Assembly: GCF_042433055.1 (NCBI RefSeq)
Contig: NZ_JBHLWB010000004.1
Location: 1 to 64,000, forward strand
Length of the DNA: 64,000 bases
Reading direction: 5' to 3'
Source: Gallibacterium trehalosifermentans
GTDB lineage: Bacteria; Pseudomonadota; Gammaproteobacteria; Enterobacterales; Pasteurellaceae
The position numbers were made by a program, and so were the translations under genes. Under the pieces are notes generated by a model. It had not been told where the DNA came from and ran no database searches. It was given only the letters and a program-made list of their open reading frames with translations. This document shows, piece after piece, positions 1 to 6,890 of the stretch (within the stretch, counting starts at the first letter, position 1; the number at the start of each line of letters is the position of its first letter).

Positions 1-72
1 ACCGAGAGTAGTCCATTGCTTGCAATTGGCACTAGTAGGAATCCCCGTCCTTTAGGGCGGGGAGGATGTCAA
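1..72 (+). mobile_element. IS200/IS605-family right end (partial element)
   Basis: Positions 38-66 hold a GC-rich hairpin (CCCCGTCC, TTTA loop region, GGGCGGGG), followed by GAGGATGTCAA at 62-72. From memory this is the usual right-end hairpin and TCAA terminus of IS200/IS605-type elements carrying tnpB. The rest of the element, including any tnpB, lies before the window. The same reading frame stays open from base 1 through the junction into the protease, so a TnpB-tail or chance fusion peptide is possible. Such right ends also form the 3' part of the TnpB guide RNA, with the guide taken from the flanking DNA. The family is inferred from sequence memory; the exact boundary is set by the TCAA end. 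Confidence 0.72.
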
Positions 73-1113
73 ACTGTGGGCGAGCAGCAACTCCCAACGG
101 TATCAGGCTTCAATACTTTAATTCATGAATTGGGGCATAGCTTGGGTATGAAGCATCCTTTTGCTAGCGGGCAGCGCAATCCTACGGTGGCAGAGCCAAG
201 CGAACAATTTACCGATACCAGTATTATGAATTATAACTCAAGAACGGTGGTAAATGTGCCGACAGGGGATAGCGACGGTTCGTATTATCAATTTAATGAT
301 TCAAAAACGCAGTTAAGTCTGTTTGATATTGCCTATATGACCTATTTTTATGGCGTAAACCAAGCGTATCATGCGGATAATAATACCTATCGTTTTGCAG
401 CGTTTAATCCACAGTCTAGTGAGGCAAACAATGGTGCTGAATATGGCGTGTTGATTGTTGATGGCAATGGGCGAGATGTGATTGATGCGACGGATCAAAC
501 GGCAAGTGTGCATATCGATTTAACCCCAGGTAGCTGGAATTATGTCAATCAAAAAAACGATACGATTGCTTACCAACCAGCGGATAATCCAGAGAATGCA
601 ACACCACAAGCAGGACAATTATTCATTAGCTACAATAGTATTATTGAAGATGCGAAAGGTGGCACAGGAAACGACACCTTGATTGGTAATGATGGGGCAA
701 ACTATTTATATGGCTATGATGGTGATGACACTATTATTGGCGGCGCAGGCAACGATCAATTAGATGGCGGGCGCGGTGCGGATACGTTAACAGGTGGCAC
801 TGGCGCAGACCAATTTATCTTTGCGAGTCCGATTGACGGTAAAACGGATACGATTGTTGATTTTAATGCCGCTGAGGGGGATAAGATTGTGTTAGATAGC
901 CGCTTCTTTAAAGCGTTAACGCGCGGCACTTTAGCGCAATCACACTTCCATTCAGGCACCGCGCCAGCCGATGCAGATGATTTCTTAATTTATGATAAAG
1001 CGAGCGGTAAGTTGCAATATGACGAAGATGGCACGGGGAATAAAATTGCTGTAACGATTGCGACGTTGCAAAATCATGCGGATTTGCTTCATGCTAATAT
1101 TGAGGTTGTTTAG
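73..1113 (+). pseudogene. Serralysin-like RTX metalloprotease, 3' part, interrupted by IS end
   Basis: This is the C-terminal part of an M10-family secreted zinc metalloprotease. The zinc site HELGHSLGMKH (HExxHxxGxxH) begins at about base 124, and the Met-turn SIMNY follows near 222-236. The middle resembles the serralysin jelly-roll (IVDGNGRDVIDATD). Calcium-binding glycine-rich nonapeptides (GGTGNDTLI, GGAGNDQLD, GGRGADTLT, GGTGADQF) run over about bases 660-810, followed by a tail typical of type I secretion substrates. The propeptide and N-terminal half of the catalytic domain are missing; the sequence joins an IS200/IS605-like end at 72/73. No type I secretion genes are seen in the window. 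As it stands the gene is probably broken, unless the 5' half lies intact beyond the element or a fusion product is made from the open upstream frame. Confidence 0.8.
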
Positions 1114-1122
1114 AGAATAGCG

Positions 1123-1152
1123 TTAGGTTTCGCCCTAAAGGACGAAACCTAA
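1123..1152. repeat. Intergenic hairpin with the CGAAACCTAA motif
   Basis: TTAGGTTTCG (1123-1132) pairs with CGAAACCTAA (1143-1152), giving a perfect 10-bp stem with a 10-base loop. It lies between two convergent genes and may act as a terminator, although no long T run follows. The arm sequence recurs at 8923-8942, 9287-9306, 9332-9350 and 60503-60517, so it belongs to a dispersed repeat family. Confidence 0.6.
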
Positions 1153-1175
1153 ATCTCTATAAACCAAAATTTAAA

Positions 1176-2057
1176 TTACCCCTTTACCCCTGTGATCCGA
1201 CACCACTCTTCCCTTTCCGCAACAACATCTAAGGTAAATTGGCTTGCATAAGCCGCAGATACCGTTTCACTTTGTGTTGCTAAAATACCAGATAAACCTA
1301 AATGCCCTTGTGGAATCACCAGTGTAGAGATGATCGGTGCTAATTCTTTTAACGGACCAGCAAGGATATTGGCTACCACCACATCAGCTTGCAGATCTTG
1401 CGGCATATCGGCAGAAAGATATAGTTGCAAACGATCTTCCACATTATTACGTTTGGCATTTTCACGGCTGGCTTGAATCGCTTGTGGATCAATATCAATA
1501 CCAATCGCTTGTTTTGCACCAAGTTTTAGCGCAGCAATTGCTAAAATGCCTGAGCCACAACCGAAATCGATCACCGTTTTACCACTAAGATCAAGTGAAT
1601 CTAGCCATTCTAGGCAAAGTGCAGTGGTTGGGTGAGTACCTGTGCCAAACGCTAAACCTGGATCAAGCATTACATTCACTGCCGTTGGATCGGGAATTTT
1701 ATGCCAACTAGGACAGATCCATAACCGTTGACCAAATTTAAGTGGGTGGAAATTTTTTATCCATTCTCTTTCCCAATCTTTGTCTTCAATTTGTTCAATT
1801 TTATATGCAGTTTCCACTGTCATCGCTTGTGCGGCAAACAGCGCTTGCACAATCGCCTGCATATCCGTTTCGGCATCAAACAACGCCATCACATCGGTAT
1901 TTCCCCACAAGCGCGTTTCCCCTGGGAGCGGCTCAAAAATCGGCGTATCCTTACTATCCATAAAGGTAACAGAGACTGCGCCTAATTCCTCCAACAACTC
2001 ACTTAATTGTTCTGCTTGTTCGTTTGTACTATTTATTCTAATTTGTAGCCACGCCAT
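1176..2057 (-). CDS. prmA: Ribosomal protein L11 methyltransferase
   Basis: PrmA trimethylates ribosomal protein L11 using S-adenosylmethionine in the cytoplasm. The start was placed at MAWLQIRI (2057), giving 293 residues, the same as the E. coli protein; the open frame extends 13 codons further upstream without family support. The N-terminal third is the substrate-binding domain. The C-terminal Rossmann methyltransferase carries motif I VIDFGCGSGILA at about residues 161-172, the acidic GIDIDP strand end, and the VVANILAGPL motif. It overlaps the 3' end of panF by 20 bases, so panF and prmA are probably one transcript. The panF-prmA pairing is conserved in enteric bacteria and Haemophilus. 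Confidence 0.96.
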   Translation of the reverse strand: MAWLQIRINSTNEQAEQLSELLEELGAVSVTFMDSKDTPIFEPLPGETRLWGNTDVMALFDAETDMQAIVQALFAAQAMTVETAYKIEQIEDKDWEREWIKNFHPLKFGQRLWICPSWHKIPDPTAVNVMLDPGLAFGTGTHPTTALCLEWLDSLDLSGKTVIDFGCGSGILAIAALKLGAKQAIGIDIDPQAIQASRENAKRNNVEDRLQLYLSADMPQDLQADVVVANILAGPLKELAPIISTLVIPQGHLGLSGILATQSETVSAAYASQFTLDVVAEREEWCRITGVKG

Positions 2058-3489
2058 ACTTATCCTTACTTTGTTTTTCACCAAATTTGTTTGCAATTAA
2101 AAATGCGACTAACCCAAAAACGAGCGATGGCACAATCGCGTGTAAGCCAAATGGTTTCAAGGCTGCAGTGGTAAAAGCAATATAACTCCCCAACCCTGTT
2201 ACCATTGATGCAATCGCCCCGTAGGCATTCGCTTTATCCCAGTAAAGACCGAGAATGATAACCCATAAAAACGCCGCTTCCAAACCACCAAAAGCAAATA
2301 AATTTAACCAAATAATCATATCAGGTGGATTTAACGCCGCTAACACCAGCAAACCACTGAACAGCAAGGTAATCAGCGAAGAAAAACGACTAATTTTCTT
2401 TTGGTTTTTCGCGCTTTCTGGTTTCGCGGAAAGATAGAGATCTTTCACAAAAATAGATGAGGATTGAATCAGTTGCGCATCAATCGTTGACATAATTGCC
2501 GACATCGGTGCGGCTAAGAAAATGCCTGCAACAATCGGCGGCAACACTTGCACCATTAACGCTGGAATCACTTGATCTGGAATGGTGAGATCAGGAATGA
2601 TGACACGCCCTAACGCCCCTGCAAGGTGCATACCAAGCATAATAATACTTAATACAATCGTGCCAATAATCATACCTCGATGTAATGCCTTACTATCTTT
2701 GTAAGACATACAACGCACGGCGGTATGTGGCAAGCCAATCACCCCAAAACAGACGAGAATCCAAAATGACGCCATAAAAGAGAAGCTTAGCATCTCATTC
2801 GGACCATATGGCGAAACCAGCGCAGGATCAATTTCACTCAGCTTGGTTACGGCAGATTCTACCCCGCCAGCCGCATAAATCACGCCGCCGAGTAAAATCA
2901 TAGTACCGATAATCATCACGGTGCCTTGAATCGCATCAGTAAGCACCACTGCGCGGAAGCCGCCGATAAAGGTGTAAAGTCCTACGGTAACGGCAAAAAT
3001 CAATAATGCTTGTGTGTAATTTAACCCGATGGTGGTTTCTAATAATCTTGCACCGCCGATAAATTGCACGGTCATTGCGGCAAAAAAGGCAAAGAGTAAC
3101 GAAATACAAGAGATCCAGACTAAATATTTGTTTTTATAGCGATAAAGAAGTAAATCATTAATGGTTAATGCGTTTGTTTCTCGTGATAACATCGCAAATT
3201 TTTTCCCTAATGTCCCTAAGGCTAACCACACCACAGGCACTTGGATCATAGCGAGCAACACCCAACCCAATCCAAATTTATAGGCGGCACCTGGTCCACC
3301 AACAAAAGAACTGGCGCTGGCATAGGTTGCTGCGGTGGTCATCGCAAGGACAAACCCCGTCATTGAACGATTCCCGACATAATATTCAGTTAAAAAATCA
3401 CCTTTTTGACGTTTGCTATACGCATAAAACGCCGCTCCAAAAATAAAAGCTAGATAGATAACTAATGGAAAAATCACGCCTAAGTTCAT
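2038..3489 (-). CDS. panF: Sodium/pantothenate symporter
   Basis: This is a 483-residue inner-membrane protein of the solute:sodium symporter (SSS) family. It imports pantothenate with Na+ for coenzyme A synthesis. Hydrophobic segments run through the whole protein, consistent with about 13 membrane helices. The family signature region is in the middle (GLYTFIGGFRAVVLTDAIQG, near residues 173-192), and the first helices contain TAATYASASSFVGGPGAAY. Length and order fit PanF. The start ATG shares bases with the yhdT stop (TAATG), so translation of the two is probably coupled, and its 3' end overlaps prmA. Confidence 0.94.
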   Translation of the reverse strand: MNLGVIFPLVIYLAFIFGAAFYAYSKRQKGDFLTEYYVGNRSMTGFVLAMTTAATYASASSFVGGPGAAYKFGLGWVLLAMIQVPVVWLALGTLGKKFAMLSRETNALTINDLLLYRYKNKYLVWISCISLLFAFFAAMTVQFIGGARLLETTIGLNYTQALLIFAVTVGLYTFIGGFRAVVLTDAIQGTVMIIGTMILLGGVIYAAGGVESAVTKLSEIDPALVSPYGPNEMLSFSFMASFWILVCFGVIGLPHTAVRCMSYKDSKALHRGMIIGTIVLSIIMLGMHLAGALGRVIIPDLTIPDQVIPALMVQVLPPIVAGIFLAAPMSAIMSTIDAQLIQSSSIFVKDLYLSAKPESAKNQKKISRFSSLITLLFSGLLVLAALNPPDMIIWLNLFAFGGLEAAFLWVIILGLYWDKANAYGAIASMVTGLGSYIAFTTAALKPFGLHAIVPSLVFGLVAFLIANKFGEKQSKDKYGVATN

Positions 3490-3746
3490 TATAATTTCTC
3501 CTTATCATCTTGTTTTTCTAAGGAAATCTCTTGGAAGAAGATACGGATTGTCCAGTACCCCACCACAATAAAAAGCATTGGTAAATAGATACAAGCCAAT
3601 TCAAACCAAAGTGGAAAACCGAGAGGACCGTGAGTATCTGCTGGTAAGTAAGCACATAAGCACCAACCGAACACATAAAGAACGGCTAAAATAAGTGTGA
3701 TTTTGGCTTCCTTTGTCGCTTGTTTATATCGTTGTTGCTTTGACAC
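3489..3746 (-). CDS. yhdT: YhdT family small membrane protein (DUF997)
   Basis: This is an 85-residue protein with two hydrophobic segments (ITLILAVLYVFGWCLCAYL and ACIYLPMLFIVVGYWTI). Proteins of this family sit directly before panF in enteric bacteria and Pasteurellaceae; their function is unknown, and a role with PanF is only inferred from linkage. I placed the start at a GTG at 3746 because AGGAGG lies 5 bases before it; the frame's upstream ATG has no ribosome binding site and overlaps the proS terminator. The stop overlaps the panF start by one base. Confidence 0.85.
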   Translation of the reverse strand: MSKQQRYKQATKEAKITLILAVLYVFGWCLCAYLPADTHGPLGFPLWFELACIYLPMLFIVVGYWTIRIFFQEISLEKQDDKEKL

Positions 3747-3786
3747 AAATACCTCCTGAGTTAACCATTTAATTACAAAGAAGAAA

Positions 3787-3810
3787 AAGGCTTGATTTTT
3801 ATCAAGCCTT
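3787..3810 (-). terminator. Rho-independent terminator after proS
   Basis: AAGGCTTGAT (3787-3796) pairs with ATCAAGCCTT (3801-3810) around a 4-base loop. Read on the minus strand the stem is followed by TTTTTCTTC. It lies 24-47 bases after the proS stop codon. yhdT starts only 41 bases further on, so yhdT-panF-prmA probably has its own promoter or depends on read-through. Confidence 0.8.
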
Positions 3811-3833
3811 AACAATCTTATAACAATTTACAG

Positions 3834-5540
3834 TTATTTCAATTTATTATGAATAAACGCCAGTAATTGCTGTTTTTCAACCATTTGTTTTTCGCCTGTG
3901 CGACGTGATTTGTATTCAATCTCGCCTTTTTCCAGATTTTTCTCACCAATCACAATCATATGCGGAATACCAATCAACTCCATATCTGCAAACATTACTC
4001 CTGGGCGTTCTTTGCGATCATCAAACAACACATCTATACCTTGTTGTTGTAAGGCTTGATAAAGTTCTTCTGCATATTGTTGTACCTCAGGTGATTTGTG
4101 CATATTCATCGGCACAATCGCAACTTGGAATGGTGCTAAAGCATCACTCCAAATAATACCTCGTTCATCGTGGCTTTGCTCAATCGCAGCAGCAACCACA
4201 CGCGTTACCCCAATACCATAGCACCCCATCATCATAATTTGCGGTTTGCCATCTTCCCCTTGTACGGTCGCTTTCATTGCGTCTGAATATTTGGTGCCAA
4301 GTTGGAAAATATGTCCAACCTCGATCCCGCGTTTGATTTGCAGCGTCCCTTTTCCGCAAGGGCTAGGATCTCCCTCTACAACATTACGCAGATCCTCCAC
4401 TTCTGGCATTGGTAAATCACGCACCCAGTTAATGCCAAAATAATGTTTCCCATCAATATTTGCGCCTGCAGCGAAATCACTCATATTAGCAACGGTACGA
4501 TCGATGATGATTTCTAATGGTAAATTAATCGGACCTAAAGACCCCGGACCTGCACCAACAGCTGCTTTAATTTCTTCTTCTGTTGCGAATGTTAATGGAC
4601 TAGCCACTTGTGCTAATTTTTCTGCTTTCACTTCATTTAATTCATGATCACCACGCACTAATAACGCTACTAACTTACCTTTTTCAACACCATGTACAAT
4701 CAACGTTTTCACTGTCTTTTCAACAGGTAAACTAAATTGTTCCACTAATGCAGCGATCGTTTTCGCATTTGGCGTATCTACAATACGCAGTTCTTCAGTC
4801 GCTGCTGTTCTTTCACCTAATGGCAACGCTTCGGCTAATTCAATATTAGCAGCATAATCAGATTCAGTAGAGAAAACAATATCATCTTCTCCGCTTGCAG
4901 CTAATACTTGGAACTCGTGTGAAGCACTACCACCAATCGATCCTGTATCAGCTTGTACTGGACGGAAATCCAAACCTAAACGGTTAAAAATATTGCAGTA
5001 CGTTTGATGCATCACATCATAGGTTTCTTGCAAGCTCTCTCTGGTTAAGTGGAATGAGTAAGCATCTTTCATAATAAATTCACGCGAACGCATAACACCA
5101 AAACGAGGGCGCACTTCATCACGGAATTTGGTTTGAATTTGATACAGATTGAGTGGTAATTGTTTATAAGACGAGAGTTCACGGCGTGCTAAATCGGTGA
5201 TCACCTCTTCATGGGTTGGACCTAACACAAACGGACGATCGCCACGATCATTCAAACGTAGTAATTCTGGACCATATTGATCCCAGCGTTGCGATTCTTG
5301 CCACAGATCAGCAGGTTGAACAACAGGCATAATCACTTCAATAGCGCCACTTTTGTTCATCTCTTCACGCACAATCTGTTCGACTTTTTTCAAGACACGC
5401 ATCCCCGTTGGCAGCCATGTATATAATCCCGCAGCCAGTTTGCGGATCATACCTGCTCGTAACATTAATTGATGACTCACCACTTCTGCATCGGCAGGGG
5501 TTTCTTTAAGGGTAGAAAGTAAATATTGACTTGTACGCAT
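3834..5540 (-). CDS. proS: Prolyl-tRNA synthetase
   Basis: ProS charges tRNA-Pro. At 568 residues it is the bacterial type with an inserted editing domain (roughly residues 225-405) between class II motifs 2 and 3. Visible signatures include RKLAAGLYTWLPTG (motif 1 area), FRDEVRPRFGVMRSREF (motif 2), and CYGIGVTRVVAA (motif 3). An anticodon-binding domain forms the last 100 or so residues (VAIVPMNMHKSP...VLFDDRKERPGVMFAD). It is a single gene on the minus strand with its own terminator downstream. Confidence 0.97.
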   Translation of the reverse strand: MRTSQYLLSTLKETPADAEVVSHQLMLRAGMIRKLAAGLYTWLPTGMRVLKKVEQIVREEMNKSGAIEVIMPVVQPADLWQESQRWDQYGPELLRLNDRGDRPFVLGPTHEEVITDLARRELSSYKQLPLNLYQIQTKFRDEVRPRFGVMRSREFIMKDAYSFHLTRESLQETYDVMHQTYCNIFNRLGLDFRPVQADTGSIGGSASHEFQVLAASGEDDIVFSTESDYAANIELAEALPLGERTAATEELRIVDTPNAKTIAALVEQFSLPVEKTVKTLIVHGVEKGKLVALLVRGDHELNEVKAEKLAQVASPLTFATEEEIKAAVGAGPGSLGPINLPLEIIIDRTVANMSDFAAGANIDGKHYFGINWVRDLPMPEVEDLRNVVEGDPSPCGKGTLQIKRGIEVGHIFQLGTKYSDAMKATVQGEDGKPQIMMMGCYGIGVTRVVAAAIEQSHDERGIIWSDALAPFQVAIVPMNMHKSPEVQQYAEELYQALQQQGIDVLFDDRKERPGVMFADMELIGIPHMIVIGEKNLEKGEIEYKSRRTGEKQMVEKQQLLAFIHNKLK

Positions 5541-5671
5541 AATAAAATTCCATCATAAAACAAAAAAATTGCCCGTATTCTAGCATTAGCCCCTAGTTGG
5601 TGAAATACAGAAATGAAATTTATTCTATGCGGTGGAAATAAAATGTGCGACGAGATGAGCAAACCACGCCG

Positions 5672-5965
5672 CTAAACGAGCAAATAACGTGCTAAGGCAG
5701 TCGCCATAATGCCAATGGTTACCGTAGGGAGAAAGGAAAAACGCATTGCCGCAAGTAGCGTAATAATTAAGCCCAGCCAATCTGCTGGTTGGTCGCTAGT
5801 AAATTCAGGCGCAATAATAGAAATTAAGACACACGCTGGGACTTGAGCCAATAAGTTACGTGTCATAGGAGAGGGGTGTTTGTTTTGCAAAAGAAAAAAG
5901 CCGAGTAAACGGGTTGAATAGGTTACGGCAGCCATAACGAAAATGGTTAAAATTTCCCAGCTCAT
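5672..5965 (-). CDS. azlD: AzlD-type branched-chain amino acid export subunit
   Basis: This 97-residue protein has about four hydrophobic helices and matches the AzlD/YgaH family, the small partner of AzlC in branched-chain amino acid efflux across the inner membrane. The start was set at MSWEILTI (5965); the longer frame runs back into azlC. The start overlaps the azlC stop by 4 bases (ATGA), so expression is coupled. Positive charges sit in TRLLGFFLLQNKHPSP. Substrate identity is inferred from the family only. Confidence 0.85.
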   Translation of the reverse strand: MSWEILTIFVMAAVTYSTRLLGFFLLQNKHPSPMTRNLLAQVPACVLISIIAPEFTSDQPADWLGLIITLLAAMRFSFLPTVTIGIMATALARYLLV

Positions 5966-6669
5966 TTGCTTTTCTCCAACCACCAAATCACTGCCAAACC
6001 GCTCAGCGTGCCGAATGGCACATACCAAGCCCCTTCAATAAATTTATAAGAAAGTGCTGCAACCACTAAACTGACTACCCACGCTATCGCAGCTCGCCCA
6101 CCATTCCACATACCTTTCAGTAACACTAAAAACACAGCGACAAACGCCATATCTAAACCATAAATCCGAATATCTCCAATAATTGGACCTAACCATGCGC
6201 CAACAGCACTCGATGCAATCCAAGTGATATACAGTGATAACGCCACACTAAAATAGTAGCTTAGGTTTAACTGCTGTAAAGCGTGTTTTTTATGGTGATT
6301 AAGTGCTAATGCCCAAGATTCATCGCACATAAAAAAGAGAACGATTAATGCCTTAGATAACGGTAAGCCTTTAAGATAAGGCGCTAATGTCGCACTCATC
6401 AAAATATGGCGACAATTCACTAATAGCGTGGTTAATGCAATTAATAATAAAGGAGGCGGAGAAGTCCATAAGCTTATCGCCGCAAATTCCGAACCACCTG
6501 CAAAATTGATCCCCGTCATTAATGGCACTTGCCATAAAGTCATCTGTTGGGCAGTAGCTTGCGCCCCTAAAACTAAACCGAAAGGAATTAGTCCAATCAG
6601 CACTGGCAGCGTATCTTGTATGGCTTGCGTCATCGGACGGTGCGTGCTTGGTATATATATTGTTGGCAT
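5962..6669 (-). CDS. azlC: AzlC-type branched-chain amino acid export subunit
   Basis: This is a 235-residue inner-membrane protein of the AzlC/YgaZ family. It carries the characteristic N-terminal block DTLPVLIGLIPFGLVLGAQA and the INFAGGSEFAAISLW segment, then NCRHILMSATLAPYL. With AzlD it forms an exporter for branched-chain amino acids or related compounds. It is the first gene of a two-gene minus-strand operon, divergent from the autotransporter gene at 6891. The ATG at 6669 follows a run of TATA steps with no strong ribosome binding site. Confidence 0.88.
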   Translation of the reverse strand: MPTIYIPSTHRPMTQAIQDTLPVLIGLIPFGLVLGAQATAQQMTLWQVPLMTGINFAGGSEFAAISLWTSPPPLLLIALTTLLVNCRHILMSATLAPYLKGLPLSKALIVLFFMCDESWALALNHHKKHALQQLNLSYYFSVALSLYITWIASSAVGAWLGPIIGDIRIYGLDMAFVAVFLVLLKGMWNGGRAAIAWVVSLVVAALSYKFIEGAWYVPFGTLSGLAVIWWLEKSK

Positions 6670-6776
6670 AGTAGTGTGATACTGTTGAATATTTGACCAA
6701 TAAAAAAGGAGTTACTATAGCGAGAATTTAAAAAAATGCCACTATTGTAAATAAAAAATATGTTTTATTACATTTG

Positions 6777-6806
6777 TTGACAAAAGGCTATGGGGGGGGG
6801 GAAAAT
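6777..6806 (+). promoter_or_regulatory. Candidate promoter with a G10 tract in its spacer
   Basis: TTGACA at 6777-6782 is a perfect -35 hexamer. A run of ten G (6792-6801) fills the spacer, and GAAAAT (6801-6806) can serve as a 4/6 -10 hexamer at 18 bp spacing. Slippage of the G run would change the spacer by single bases, the mechanism known for phase-variable promoters such as Neisseria porA and opc. The assignment of the -10 is weak, and a second promoter candidate lies downstream at 6830-6858. Confidence 0.5.
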
Positions 6807-6817
6807 AACCAATGGAT

Positions 6818-6858
6818 TATAGTCGAAGTTTGACTATAGTTTGGTGTGGTATTGCAAT
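6818..6858 (+). promoter_or_regulatory. Inverted repeat overlapping a second candidate promoter
   Basis: TATAGTC (6818-6824) and GACTATA (6832-6838) form a 7-bp inverted repeat with a 7-base spacer, suitable as an operator or hairpin. The right arm overlaps TTGACT (6830-6835). That hexamer lies 17 bp before TGCAAT (6853-6858), which would place transcription start about 25 bases before the autotransporter ATG. Regulator unknown. Confidence 0.4.
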
Positions 6859-6890
6859 AATGTTTTACATTTCAATGTGAGAATATAAAG

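Noticed and set aside
6815..6840. Riboswitch upstream of the autotransporter gene
   Set aside because: The inverted repeat is short, AT-rich and overlaps promoter hexamers, which fits an operator better than a structured leader.
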